Both the position numbers and the translations under genes were made by a program. Under the pieces are notes generated by a model that worked only from the letters and a program-made list of their open reading frames with translations, did no database searches and had not been told where the DNA came from. Shown piece by piece: positions 1-8,661 of a DNA stretch of 64,000 nucleotides (position 1 is its first letter; every line of letters starts with the position of its first letter). This DNA is from Imbroritus primus. Its GTDB lineage: Bacteria > Pseudomonadota > Gammaproteobacteria > Burkholderiales > Burkholderiaceae. The stretch is from positions 372,001-436,000 of the forward strand of contig AKCV02000026.1 in assembly GCA_000272025.2 (NCBI GenBank), given 5' to 3'.

Positions 1-1
1 C

Positions 2-904
2 GGACGCTTTGGCCGGGCCGAGCGCCTGGCGCGCGAGGCACAGGCATGGGAGCCGCAGGTCGAGACGGCCGCGCTGGTGGCGGCGCGCGCGGCGCACCGC
101 ATGCAGGAAGGGGAACGCCGCGATGCCTGGCTGGCGGAGATCGCCGCACCTGAACGTGAGCAGGCCAAGCTCGTATCGAGCGCCGAGATGCTGGTCGATG
201 ATCTCGATGCAGATGCCGCGCTGGAGAAGATCTCGCAGCTGCAGGCCGCCGGCATGCGCCAGATCCACGTGCAGCGCATTGCCCTGCGCGCGCACCAGCA
301 CCTGAAGAACTGGCCCGAGGTATTGCGCATCGCCCGCGCGCTCGACAAGCGCAATGCCCTGCATCCGACCGTGGCCGCACGGCTCAAGCGTATGGCCTGC
401 GAGGCCATGCTCGACGAGCGGCGGCACGATGCCGACCGGCTGCGGCAGCTGTGGCAGGAACTGAGCGTCGACGAACGCCGCTCGCCGCCGATCGCCGCGC
501 AGGCCGCTGGCCACTTTGCAGCGCTGGGCCAGCAGGACGAGGCCCGCAAGATCGTGGAAGAAGCGCTCAAGGCCGAATGGGATGGTCGCCTGGTCCGCCG
601 CTATGCCGAATGCGCGGTGCCCGGCAAGGCGCTGCCGCTGATCCAGCAGGCCGAGAAATGGCAGGTCGATCATCCGGTCGATGCCGACCTGTTCTACACG
701 CTGGGCATCCTGTGCCTGGCGGAGCAGCTCTGGGGCAAGGCGCAGGCCAGCCTGGAGCGCAGCCTCAAGTATGCAGACCCGGAACAGGCGGCGCGCCTGC
801 GTGCGCAGGCCCACCTGGCGCTGGCCCGGCTCTTCGAGGAAACAGAGCGGCCGGACGAGGCCCAGCGCCACTATCGCGCGGCAGCCCAGTGCGCACTGGA
901 GTGA
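2..904 (+). CDS. hemY: HemY-like TPR inner-membrane protein, C-terminal part
   Basis: The reading frame is open from the left edge, so the N-terminus (including the usual two membrane segments) lies outside the window. The visible 300 residues are almost all alpha-helical repeats. TPR-like helices are clearest at the end, where a Y-T-L-G-I-L-C-L-A helix is followed by a second repeat ending in E-A-Q-R-H-Y. This is the pattern of the HemY/HemX family encoded at the end of the hemDX(Y) heme-synthesis locus in beta- and gammaproteobacteria. The molecular role of the family is poorly known; it is thought to support protoporphyrin synthesis. A good hairpin terminator follows 28 bases after the stop. 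The name rests on fold, position upstream of ppa and family resemblance. Confidence 0.8.
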   Translation, partial: GRFGRAERLAREAQAWEPQVETAALVAARAAHRMQEGERRDAWLAEIAAPEREQAKLVSSAEMLVDDLDADAALEKISQLQAAGMRQIHVQRIALRAHQHLKNWPEVLRIARALDKRNALHPTVAARLKRMACEAMLDERRHDADRLRQLWQELSVDERRSPPIAAQAAGHFAALGQQDEARKIVEEALKAEWDGRLVRRYAECAVPGKALPLIQQAEKWQVDHPVDADLFYTLGILCLAEQLWGKAQASLERSLKYADPEQAARLRAQAHLALARLFEETERPDEAQRHYRAAAQCALE

Positions 905-931
905 ACTGCGGCGCAGATCGGCTCATGCAGG

Positions 932-958
932 ACGGGCGGCTCGCGGGCCGCCCGTTTT
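932..958 (+). terminator. Rho-independent terminator after hemY
   Basis: A 9-bp GC-rich stem (932-940 with 947-955) with a 6-base loop is followed by a short T run at 955-958. It sits 28 bases beyond the hemY stop and before the convergent small membrane gene. Confidence 0.75.
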
Positions 959-1004
959 CATTGGCGCCTCAGGTGCTTGCCCTTGGTGACTCGGCGCAGA
1001 CGGT

Positions 1005-1244
1005 TCAGTTGAAGATGCCGCGCCCGCGCAATGCGTTGATCACCAGCATCACGCCCAGCAGGAACGGTAGCACCACATAGATGCACCAGTGGACGCGCGA
1101 TCCCAGCACATCGCCGAAGAGGTTCATCAGCGCCTTCAGGCGCGGCATGGCGGACGGATTGGTGGCGCGCTTGTGGTTGACGTGCCAGCCCATCCAGAAA
1201 AAGAAGATCGCCGCAGCGACCGACATGAAGTTGATATTACCCAT
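1005..1244 (-). CDS. Small two-helix membrane protein of unknown function
   Basis: A 79-residue protein with two hydrophobic segments: residues 6-20, rich in A, I, F and W, and roughly residues 52-70 (I-Y-V-V-L-P-F-L-L-G). A polar, basic stretch lies between them, so it is probably an inner-membrane hairpin protein. Its ATG lies inside the end of the aldehyde dehydrogenase gene and overlaps it by 8 bases, which argues for translational coupling and against a chance ORF. I do not recognise the family. It could be a membrane partner of the dehydrogenase or simply a conserved small protein carried by its operon. Confidence 0.6.
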   Translation of the reverse strand: MGNINFMSVAAAIFFFWMGWHVNHKRATNPSAMPRLKALMNLFGDVLGSRVHWCIYVVLPFLLGVMLVINALRGRGIFN

Positions 1245-2667
1245 GGTGTATCGAAATCGTTTTCAGGGTCGTGAATCCGGTCAGCGCTTCCATGCCTTTC
1301 TCGCGGCCATAGCCTGACTGGCCCATGCCGCCGAAAGGCAGTTCCACGCCGCCGCCGTAGTGGTTGACGAACACCTGTCCCGCGCGCACAGTGCGCGGGA
1401 GCCGCAGTTGTCGTGCGCCGTCGCGTGTCCAGATACCGGCCGCCAGGCCATAGGCCGTGCCATTGGCCAGTTGCAGCGCTTCGGCTTCGGTGTCGAACGG
1501 CATGGCCGCCAGCACCGGGCCGAAGATCTCCTCCTGTGCGACGCGATGCGCAGGCGGCACGTCGCGCAACAGGATCGGCGCCTGATAGTAACCTGACTCG
1601 GGCGCATCGGCCACGATTTCGCCCTGCGCCATCACTGCAATGCCAGCATGCTGGGCATCCGACAGGAAATCCCAGACGCGCTGCTGCTGTTTGCGGCTGA
1701 TGAGCGGACCGCAATCCAGGTCCTGTGCCGCAGGACCAACACGCAGGCTCTCGAACACCATCGCAAGACGGTCGAGCAGGGCACCATAGAGCGGCCGTTC
1801 CACCAGCAGGCGGCTGCCCGCGGAGCAGGTCTGGCCCGCGCTGGCGACGATACTGTCGACCACCACCGGCACCAGGGCATCGACATCGGCATCGGCGAAG
1901 ACGATCTGGGGCGACTTGCCGCCGAGTTCGAGCGTCACCGGCATGAAGTGTTCTGCCGCCATCTGCGCGACCACGCGACCCGTTTCCGGCGAGCCCGTGA
2001 ATGACAGGTGGCCGACACCTGCATGCCGTGCCAGCGCCGCGCCAGCTTCGTGGCCATAACCTGTGACGATGTTCAGCACGCCTTCCGGCAGTTCTGCCTC
2101 GGCACAGAGTTCGGCGACGCGCAACAGCGAGAGACAGGCATCTTCTGCCGGCTTGACGACGCAGCAATTGCCGGCAGCCAGCGCCGCGGCCACGCTGCGA
2201 CCGAAAATCTGCAAGGGGTAGTTCCACGGCAGGATGTGTCCGGTGACGCCATGCGGCTCGCGTACCGTCATCACCGTGCGGCCCGGCGCGCTGGGTAGCG
2301 TGTCGCCGTGCAGCTTGTCGACCGCGCCGGCGTAGAACTCGAAATAGCGGATCAGCCCGCGCACATCGCGCCGGGCCTGGGCCACGGGTTTGCCGGTGTC
2401 GCGCGATTCGAGCGCGGTCAGTTCGGCCTCGTGGGCCGAGAGTACGTGGGCGATGCGCGTCAGCGCCCGTGCACGGGCCAGCGGCGTGAGCGGCGACCAC
2501 ACAGTATCGAACGCCTTGCGGGCCGCATTGACGGCCACATTGATATCCGTGGTGTTGCCGCGGGCGATTTCCGCAAACGGTTGCCCGTCGGACGGATCGA
2601 ACATTTTGATGCGCAAGCCGGAGTCGGGCGACAGCCACCGGTTGCCAATGAAGTGCTGGGCCTGCAT
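1237..2667 (-). CDS. NAD(P)-dependent aldehyde dehydrogenase
   Basis: A 476-residue protein of the aldehyde dehydrogenase superfamily, close to the usual 480-500. The catalytic glutamate motif L-E-L-G-G-K-S-P, the catalytic cysteine motif G-Q-T-C-S-A-G and the conserved P-W-N-Y-P oxyanion segment are all present, as is the late P-F-G-G-M-G-Q-S-G-Y-G-R-E signature. It should oxidise an aldehyde to the acid in the cytoplasm. The sequence most resembles betaine-, gamma-aminobutyraldehyde- or phenylacetaldehyde-type enzymes, but the substrate cannot be read. It is divergent from ppa and overlaps the small membrane gene downstream, so the two probably form an operon. Confidence 0.92.
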   Translation of the reverse strand: MQAQHFIGNRWLSPDSGLRIKMFDPSDGQPFAEIARGNTTDINVAVNAARKAFDTVWSPLTPLARARALTRIAHVLSAHEAELTALESRDTGKPVAQARRDVRGLIRYFEFYAGAVDKLHGDTLPSAPGRTVMTVREPHGVTGHILPWNYPLQIFGRSVAAALAAGNCCVVKPAEDACLSLLRVAELCAEAELPEGVLNIVTGYGHEAGAALARHAGVGHLSFTGSPETGRVVAQMAAEHFMPVTLELGGKSPQIVFADADVDALVPVVVDSIVASAGQTCSAGSRLLVERPLYGALLDRLAMVFESLRVGPAAQDLDCGPLISRKQQQRVWDFLSDAQHAGIAVMAQGEIVADAPESGYYQAPILLRDVPPAHRVAQEEIFGPVLAAMPFDTEAEALQLANGTAYGLAAGIWTRDGARQLRLPRTVRAGQVFVNHYGGGVELPFGGMGQSGYGREKGMEALTGFTTLKTISIHHG

Positions 2668-2818
2668 GCGAGCTTCCTGTAAAACGTCCCGCCATTATCG
2701 CCCACAATGATGACCGGCCCGCGCGAAGCCGCTACGGAACGACCGGACTGGTCACCAGCCATGTGCGCCGGACGGCGCTCGATGCAGCGATGTCAGCTTC
2801 GCGCAAGCCCGAAAAAGC

Positions 2819-2824
2819 TATAAT
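2819..2824 (+). promoter_or_regulatory. Probable -10 element of the ppa promoter
   Basis: A perfect TATAAT lies 34 bases before the ppa ATG in an otherwise GC-rich stretch. No good -35 box is visible at 17 bases spacing. Confidence 0.55.
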
Positions 2825-2857
2825 TCGCCATCCTCAAAACGGCTTCTGGAGAACTGC

Positions 2858-3385
2858 ATGAGCTTCAACCTCGTATCGGCGGGCAAGGACATCCCCAACG
2901 ACTTCAACGTCATCATCGAAATTTCCGCGCAAAGCGACCCCGTCAAGTACGAAGCCGACAAGGAAACCGGCATGCTGGTGGTGGACCGTTTCATCGGCAC
3001 TGGTATGCGCTACCCCGCCAACTACGGCTTCATCCCCAAGACCCTGGCCGGTGACGGCGATCCCGTGGATGCGCTGGTGCTCACGCCGTTCCCGCTGATT
3101 CCGGGCTGCGTGGTGCGCTGCCGTGCACTCGGCATGCTGAAGATGACCGACGAGGGCGGCGAGGATGCCAAGCTGATCGTCGTGCCGATCAACAAGCTGA
3201 GCCCGGCAACCGCGCACATGACCGGCCTGTCGGACGTGTCCCAGAACCTGCTCGACCAGATCAAGCATTTCTTCGAGAACTATAAGGCGCTCGAAGCGGG
3301 CAAGTGGGTCAAGGTGGAAGGCTGGGCCGGCATTGAAGAAGCCCACAAGGAAATCGCCGACGGCGTCAAGAACTACAAAGAGTAA
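2858..3385 (+). CDS. ppa: Inorganic pyrophosphatase (family I)
   Basis: A 175-residue soluble enzyme that hydrolyses pyrophosphate to two phosphates and so pulls biosynthetic reactions forward. The family I metal-binding signature D-G-D-P-V-D-A-L is present near residue 66, together with the downstream lysine/tyrosine-rich segment (residues 140-152) expected for bacterial hexameric enzymes. Length matches the family. The ATG is preceded by a CTGGAGA ribosome-binding site and a TATAAT box. The gene stands alone and ends at a GC hairpin shared with the convergent neighbour. Confidence 0.97.
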   Translation: MSFNLVSAGKDIPNDFNVIIEISAQSDPVKYEADKETGMLVVDRFIGTGMRYPANYGFIPKTLAGDGDPVDALVLTPFPLIPGCVVRCRALGMLKMTDEGGEDAKLIVVPINKLSPATAHMTGLSDVSQNLLDQIKHFFENYKALEAGKWVKVEGWAGIEEAHKEIADGVKNYKE

Positions 3386-3402
3386 TTCCCTGCATGCGCC
3401 GT

Positions 3403-3427
3403 CGCCAGCCGGCTCTCCCGGCTGGCG
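3403..3427. terminator. GC hairpin between convergent ppa and FemAB-like gene
   Basis: A perfect 10-bp stem (3403-3412 with 3418-3427) and 5-base loop lie between two convergent stops. There is no T run, so it may act as a weak bidirectional terminator or only protect RNA 3' ends. Confidence 0.5.
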
Positions 3428-3462
3428 GGCGCAGGCCCATCCACCGGGGCGTGCCCCCGCGT

Positions 3463-4770
3463 CTAGCTGCGCCGGAATGGCGAGCGCTCGTTTAACTCAT
3501 CGACATAGGCTGCAACGCCCGGCCGCTCGCGTGCCAGAAAGCGCTCCACCGCATCGGCAAAGTCCGGATGCGCGAGCCAGTGTGCCGAATGGGTTGTCAC
3601 CGGCAGGAAACCCCGCGCCATCTTGTGCTCGCCCTGCGCGCCGCCTTCGAAGGTGCGGATGCCGGCGGCAATGCAGAATTCCAGTGGCTGGTAGTAGGCC
3701 GTTTCAAAATGCAGGCAGGGATGGTGTTCAAGCGCGCCCCAGTAGCGTCCATACAGCGTGCTGCGCTCTGCCGCATGATCGACCACGAGCAGCGAGGCCG
3801 CGATGTCGCGGCCCTCACGTTGCGCCACCACCATGTGCAGATGTTCCGGCATGGTCGCGCCGATCTGCTGGAAGAAAGCGAGGTTGAGATAGGGCGTGGA
3901 GTGGTGCTCGCGATAGGTCTGCCGATAGCAGCGTTCGAAGAAGATCCAGTCCGTCTCGTTGATCGTTGCGCCCGGCAGGTGGCGGAACGTGATGCCGGCC
4001 TCGCGGACCTTGCGGCGTTCGGCGCGGATGTTCTTGCGTTTCTTCTGCTCGAGCGAGGCAAGGAATGCCTCGAAGTCCGCGTACCCAGGATTGGTCCAGT
4101 GAAACTGCACCCCTTGGCGCATCAGCATGCCCGCCTGCGCCATGCGCTCGGCTTCCGCAGCTGGCGGATACAGCAGATGCAGCGATGACATGCCACTGCG
4201 CTGCGCGGCATCGAGCAGGGTCTCCAGCAAGCTTGACTGCGCAGCCGGATCGGCTGCGATCAAACGGCTGCCTTCCACGGGCGTAAACGGTACCGCTGCC
4301 AGCAGCTTGGGGTAGTACGCCAACCCATGGTCGGCATAGGCATTGGCCCACGCCCAGTCAAACACATACTCGCCGTACGAGTGCATCTTGGCATACAACG
4401 GCACCGCCCCGGCGAGCGCCGAGCACGCGGTGTCGCCGGTATTCGCTGCGCGCCAGAGCGTAAGGAACTGCGGGGTCCAGCCGCTGTCTGGCGCCGCACA
4501 GCCAGTGGCGTGCAGGGCGTGCAGGAAAGCGTGCTTCAGGAACGGGGTGGGCTGCATGCTGCGGGCGACAAGATCATCCCAGGCAGCGGCGTCGAGTTCG
4601 GCGAGATCCGTGACGATGCGCAGGCGTTCCGTCGGCGGCGCTTCGGTGTCGTTGCTGGTGGCGTTGTCTGCTGTTTCGCCTGCCGTTTTCCCGGCTGTGT
4701 AGTCGCCGGTAGTCGCCGATGCATCGGCGGAAGCGGCGGTGGGATGCGGCGACGGTCGGGACTGCTGCAT
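3463..4770 (-). CDS. FemAB-like GNAT-fold protein (COG3146 type)
   Basis: A 435-residue protein. The first 45 residues are a low-complexity A/T/D-rich tail. The rest reads as the FemAB-like/peptidogalycan-biosynthesis family: an aromatic-rich N-terminal GNAT half, a basic Q-K-K-R-K-N-I-R-A-E-R-R-K linker around residue 237, then a second half with H-Y-P/A-Y-Y-Q-P-L-E-F-C-I-A-A-G and E-G-G-A-Q-G-E-H-K-M-A-R-G-F-L-P near the end. Family members are predicted acyl- or aminoacyl-transferases, but their reaction is not established. Convergent with ppa and divergent from glnB. The start could be downstream of the annotated ATG because the low-complexity tail carries no conserved feature. Confidence 0.8.
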   Translation of the reverse strand: MQQSRPSPHPTAASADASATTGDYTAGKTAGETADNATSNDTEAPPTERLRIVTDLAELDAAAWDDLVARSMQPTPFLKHAFLHALHATGCAAPDSGWTPQFLTLWRAANTGDTACSALAGAVPLYAKMHSYGEYVFDWAWANAYADHGLAYYPKLLAAVPFTPVEGSRLIAADPAAQSSLLETLLDAAQRSGMSSLHLLYPPAAEAERMAQAGMLMRQGVQFHWTNPGYADFEAFLASLEQKKRKNIRAERRKVREAGITFRHLPGATINETDWIFFERCYRQTYREHHSTPYLNLAFFQQIGATMPEHLHMVVAQREGRDIAASLLVVDHAAERSTLYGRYWGALEHHPCLHFETAYYQPLEFCIAAGIRTFEGGAQGEHKMARGFLPVTTHSAHWLAHPDFADAVERFLARERPGVAAYVDELNERSPFRRS

Positions 4771-4896
4771 GTGCGGTTGCGAAGTGGAGCGCAGAGGTCA
4801 AGGACGAGATGCTTCGATGGTACCGGAAAGCCAGTCGCAGCGCCTGTCACACGCGCGAAATGCGGCGTCGATGCTGGCAATTCCATCGGTTACGGG

Positions 4897-4902
4897 TAGA
4901 AT
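4897..4902 (+). promoter_or_regulatory. Possible -10 element upstream of glnB
   Basis: TAGAAT lies 95 bases before the glnB ATG, with a CTGGCA hexamer 17 bases further upstream (4874-4879) as a candidate -35. This is sequence resemblance only. A sigma-54 promoter was looked for and not seen. Confidence 0.35.
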
Positions 4903-4981
4903 CATGGCGTATCCCTGCCGTGTCGTAAGGCGTGTCTGCGCCATGCGGCGCGCCGCCGGCGACGGACATTTCCCAATCTAG

Positions 4982-5335
<354 letters not shown>

Positions 5336-5350
5336 GGCCAGAGCAACAAG

Positions 5351-5378
5351 CGCCGCAGTGCAGAACGACTGCGGCGCG
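5351..5378 (+). terminator. Terminator hairpin after glnB
   Basis: A perfect 10-bp stem (5351-5360 with 5369-5378) with an 8-base loop, 15 bases after the stop and followed by a pyrimidine-rich stretch. Confidence 0.65.
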
Positions 5379-5390
5379 CCTTCCTCTCAT

Positions 5391-5413
5391 ACGACCGGCC
5401 TTGCGCCGGTCGT
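5391..5413 (-). terminator. Terminator hairpin after the hydroxyacid dehydrogenase operon
   Basis: A perfect 9-bp stem (5391-5399 with 5405-5413) with a 5-base loop, about 50 bases beyond the last stop of the minus-strand operon. No clear T run. Confidence 0.5.
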
Positions 5414-5463
5414 TGCCTGATATCTCACCTTCCTGCTTGATTTTTGCCTGATTCCAGCGCGAC

Positions 5464-6420
5464 TCAATATCCGCGCGCGGGATCGATGATGTTCTCCGGC
5501 GCCTGGCCGGCAGAAACGCGCATGATGTTTTCCGCAATCTGCGTTGCCGCCGAGGATGGAATCGCCACCGAGGCCAGGTGGGGTGTGATCAGCACATTCG
5601 GCATGCTCCACAGCGGATCCCCTGCGGGCAAGGGCTCGCGTTCGAACACGTCGAGCGTGGCGCCGCCGAGGTGCCCGTTCTGGAGCAGTTCCGTGAGCGC
5701 CGCCTGATCGACCAGCGCACCGCGTGCCACGTTGATCAGGACGGCGCCGCGCGGCAGCCGCTCGAGTCGCGTACGGTCGAGGATGCCGGCGGTTTGCGGC
5801 GTGAGCGGCAGCATCACGACGAGAATGTCGGCCTGTTCCAGCACGGTGTCGAGCGTGTCCAGTCCGGCATGGCATTCCACGCCTTCGATCTGCGCCGGGC
5901 TGCGCGACCAGCCGAGTACCCTGAATCCCTGGCGTTGCAGTTCATGGGCCGCTTTCGCACCCAGCTGGCCGAGTCCGAGCACGGCGACGCGAGTCTCTTC
6001 CGGCGAGCGCGGATGGCGATAGGTCCATTCTCCGCGTCGCTGTGCCTGTTCGAAATACGGGATGTCGCGGGCATGCCGCAGCACGGCGAACAGCACATAG
6101 CCGGCCATCATGCGCGACATCTGCGGATCGGTGAGGCGCGTGATAGGAATGCCCGGCGGCAGGTCCTGGCGCTTGACCAATGAATCGACACCCGCACCCA
6201 GATTAATGATGAGGCGCAGGTTGGTCATGCCGGCAAAGAAATTCTCAGGCGGCTTCCAGGCGAGCACGTAGTGAATATCGGCCGGGTCGGTGATCTCGCT
6301 TGAGTGGATGACCTTCAGGTTCGGCAGCTGGGCCTGCAGCGCGCGCTTCCACGTTTCAAAGTCGTCAAAGGCGCTGTAGAAGGCGAGCGTACCGGAGGGG
6401 ATGGCTTCAGAAATCGGCAT
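5464..6420 (-). CDS. D-2-hydroxyacid dehydrogenase (GhrA-like)
   Basis: A 318-residue NAD(P)-dependent oxidoreductase of the D-isomer-specific 2-hydroxyacid family. The Rossmann motif G-L-G-Q-L-G-A-K-A-A lies near residue 149, the signature V-A-R-G-A-L-V-D near 230, and the catalytic E-P-L-P...P-H-L-A-S segment with its histidine near 280. It resembles glyoxylate/hydroxypyruvate reductase A more than SerA or LdhA. It is the last gene of a minus-strand operon beginning with the ABC ATPase, 75 bases after the AroQ-like gene. It probably reduces an alpha-keto acid made by that pathway, but the substrate is unknown. Confidence 0.9.
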   Translation of the reverse strand: MPISEAIPSGTLAFYSAFDDFETWKRALQAQLPNLKVIHSSEITDPADIHYVLAWKPPENFFAGMTNLRLIINLGAGVDSLVKRQDLPPGIPITRLTDPQMSRMMAGYVLFAVLRHARDIPYFEQAQRRGEWTYRHPRSPEETRVAVLGLGQLGAKAAHELQRQGFRVLGWSRSPAQIEGVECHAGLDTLDTVLEQADILVVMLPLTPQTAGILDRTRLERLPRGAVLINVARGALVDQAALTELLQNGHLGGATLDVFEREPLPAGDPLWSMPNVLITPHLASVAIPSSAATQIAENIMRVSAGQAPENIIDPARGY

Positions 6421-6495
6421 CGTGGCAGAGGCTTTGAAAAAAGAGGGCAGGGAGGGCAGGGCAGGCGTGGCATGCTGCCACGCCCCATGCGTCGG

Positions 6496-6957
6496 TCAGG
6501 CTGCTGCCTTGCTCTTGCGTACCAGCTGCGCGATGGCTTCGATGGCCAGTTCGTAGCCGTCGCCGCCGAGGCCGGCGATGACGCCATCGGCCACCTTGGA
6601 GATATACGAATGGTGGCGGAACGATTCGCGCTTCCAGATGTTGCTCATATGCGTTTCGATGATCTTGCCGGGGAACGACAACAGGGCATCGAGGATGGGC
6701 ACCGAGGAGTAGGTCAGGCCGGCAGCATTGATGATGATGCCGTCCGCCACGCCGCGCGCTTCCTGGATCCAGTCCACCAGCTGGCCTTCGTAGTTCGACT
6801 GCAGGAAGCGGAACTCGGCGTTGATGGAGGCCGCCTTCTGCTCGCAGCGCGATTGCAGCACGGGAAAGCTGTCGCTGCCATACGTCTTGTTGGCGTCCAG
6901 GCCATAGAGATTGGCGTTGGGGCCGTTCAGGAACCAGATGGTGATCTTGTCGCTCAT
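6496..6957 (-). CDS. AroQ-like protein (type II dehydroquinase fold) with altered active site
   Basis: A 153-residue protein with the type II 3-dehydroquinate dehydratase fold: L-N-G-P-N at residues 10-14, Y26 at the catalytic tyrosine position, S-N at 105-106, and R-E-S-F-R-H-H-S-Y at 110-118 carrying the catalytic histidine. Two residues important in true dehydroquinases differ in my manual alignment. D21 stands where the essential flexible-loop arginine is expected, and Y83 replaces the histidine of the N-P-G-A-Y-T-H-T-S substrate loop (here N-A-A-G-L-T-Y-S-S). It sits between a GST and a hydroxyacid dehydrogenase in a catabolic operon, not near shikimate genes. It may act on another cyclic hydroxy-keto acid. 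Confidence 0.85.
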   Translation of the reverse strand: MSDKITIWFLNGPNANLYGLDANKTYGSDSFPVLQSRCEQKAASINAEFRFLQSNYEGQLVDWIQEARGVADGIIINAAGLTYSSVPILDALLSFPGKIIETHMSNIWKRESFRHHSYISKVADGVIAGLGGDGYELAIEAIAQLVRKSKAAA

Positions 6958-7017
6958 GTCTCAACCTTTGTCGTTCGAGCCTGATTGCCCAGGCTTTTGT
7001 TGTTCATGCCTCGTCGT

Positions 7018-7635
7018 TCAAGTTTCATACGGGCGGGTGGCCTGCATCGCCGGCAGGCGCTGGAAAGCTTCGTTCCATCGGGCCGCATTGGCGTGCCCGG
7101 CGCGCCAGTCGAACTCGGGGAAACGGAAGTCGAGATACCCCAGTCCGCAGCCAATGGTGATCTCGCCGATGGTTGGCTGTTCGGTGGACAGCTCCGGTGC
7201 GATGGCGTCAATCGATGCGAGGCAGGCGCTTACCTTGGTCAGTAGTGCTTCGCGCCACGTCGGCCATTGCACTTCCGTGGGCCGTGCCGTCAGTTCGTAG
7301 CGTGCGAGCAGCGCTGCGTCGAGCAGGCCGTCGCCAAGGGCCTGGCGTGTCAGGGCTGTCCAGCGTGCCGGACCTGCCGCGGGGAAGATGGACTTGCTAC
7401 CTGCCCGGCTCGCCAGGTATTCGCAGATCACCCGGCTGTCATACAGCGCCTGGCCATCTGCGAGGATCAGTGTCGGCACCTTGGCGAGCGGATTGTGGGC
7501 AGCGATGCGCGGATCGCGCCGCACCGGATGGGCCGCGCTGTCCAGCAGTTCGATCTGTTCGACCTGTCCCGTGAGATGGGCACAGGCCATAACCTTGCGC
7601 ACGAACGGCGAAGTCGGAGCGAAAAGCAGTTTCAT
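7018..7635 (-). CDS. Glutathione S-transferase family protein
   Basis: A 205-residue GST. The thioredoxin-like N-terminal domain starts with F-A-P-T-S-P-F-V-R-K, where S9 is a candidate glutathione-activating residue. The conserved N-P-L-A-K-V-P-T-L cis-proline segment is near residue 50 and D-S-R-V-I-C-E-Y-L near 68. The C-terminal domain is all-helical. It probably conjugates, isomerises or dehalogenates a pathway intermediate with glutathione in the cytoplasm. It begins 13 bases after the quinone oxidoreductase stop and is followed after 60 bases by the AroQ-like gene, so it is inside the operon. Confidence 0.9.
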   Translation of the reverse strand: MKLLFAPTSPFVRKVMACAHLTGQVEQIELLDSAAHPVRRDPRIAAHNPLAKVPTLILADGQALYDSRVICEYLASRAGSKSIFPAAGPARWTALTRQALGDGLLDAALLARYELTARPTEVQWPTWREALLTKVSACLASIDAIAPELSTEQPTIGEITIGCGLGYLDFRFPEFDWRAGHANAARWNEAFQRLPAMQATRPYET

Positions 7636-7648
7636 TGGCTGGCCGACC

Positions 7649-8647
7649 TCAGGGAATCAGGACCAGCTTGCCGAACACCTTGCCGCTTTCCAGCGTCACG
7701 TGCGAGGCCACCGCTTCCGCCAGCGGGAAGGTGGCGTGAATGCGCGGCTTGATCCGTCCGCTCTTCAGCAGCGGCAGCACATGACGCGTCACGCTTTGGG
7801 CCATGCGCGTCTTTTCGTAGTGCGTTTGCGGACGCATGGTCGATGAGTGCAGGCTGATCTGGCGCTGCATCAGCGTGAGCAGTTCGATGGTGACCGCCGA
7901 GCCCTGCATGAACGACAGGCTGACATGGCGGCCGCCAAAGGCCATGGCGTCCAGATTGCGGCGCACATAGTCGCCGCCGACGATGTCGATGACCACGTCC
8001 ACGCCGCGCCCTTCGGTGTACTCCAGGGCAGCCTTGGAGAAATCGGTGGTCGGCCAGCAGATTGTCGCATCGGCGCCCAGGGCGCGCAGTTCGGCAAAAC
8101 GGGCTTCGTCGTTGTCCGTCACGATGACGGTCGCGCCGGCCGCGCGCGCCATCTGGATGGCGAGCGTGCCGATGCCGCCGGCGGCGCCGTGGATCAGCAC
8201 GGTTTCGCCCATGGCGAGGCGGCCCAGTTCGAACAGGTTGTGCCACACGGTGAACAGTCCTTCCGGCAGGGCAGCCGCCTCGGCATCGGAAAGATTGTCG
8301 GGGGCGATGAACGACTGGTCGACCGGCGCCGTGCACCACGGTGCATAGCCGCCGCCCGGTACCAGGCTCATCAGGCGCTTGCCCATTAACTGGGTATCCA
8401 CGCCAGGTCCGCAGGCGACCACGTCGCCGCACACTTCCAGGCCGAGCACATCGGTGATGCCGGGGGCCGGCTTGGCGATGCCTTGCCGCTGCATAATGTC
8501 GGGCCGGTTGACGCCGGCGGCGCGTACACGCAGCAGGACTTCGCCGGCCTTGGGTTCGGGCATCGGACGTTCGGCCAGCGTCAGCACGCTGGCGTCGCCG
8601 GGTTCACGGGCGATGATGGCTTGCATGGAACGGGGGAGCGTGGTCAT
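7649..8647 (-). CDS. NAD(P)H:quinone oxidoreductase, zinc-independent MDR family
   Basis: A 332-residue medium-chain dehydrogenase/reductase of the quinone-oxidoreductase (PIG3/QOR) group. The N-terminal GroES-like part carries G-V-N-R-P-D-I-M-Q-R-Q-G, the group's typical substitution for the zinc-binding cysteine site. The cofactor motif H-G-A-A-G-G-I-G-T-L-A is near residue 154. It should reduce a quinone or an alpha,beta-unsaturated ketone with NADPH. It begins 14 bases after the ABC ATPase stop, so the two are cotranscribed. A start seven codons later (second ATG) is also possible. Confidence 0.9.
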   Translation of the reverse strand: MTTLPRSMQAIIAREPGDASVLTLAERPMPEPKAGEVLLRVRAAGVNRPDIMQRQGIAKPAPGITDVLGLEVCGDVVACGPGVDTQLMGKRLMSLVPGGGYAPWCTAPVDQSFIAPDNLSDAEAAALPEGLFTVWHNLFELGRLAMGETVLIHGAAGGIGTLAIQMARAAGATVIVTDNDEARFAELRALGADATICWPTTDFSKAALEYTEGRGVDVVIDIVGGDYVRRNLDAMAFGGRHVSLSFMQGSAVTIELLTLMQRQISLHSSTMRPQTHYEKTRMAQSVTRHVLPLLKSGRIKPRIHATFPLAEAVASHVTLESGKVFGKLVLIP

Positions 8648-8661
8648 GGTGATGTGTTCTC

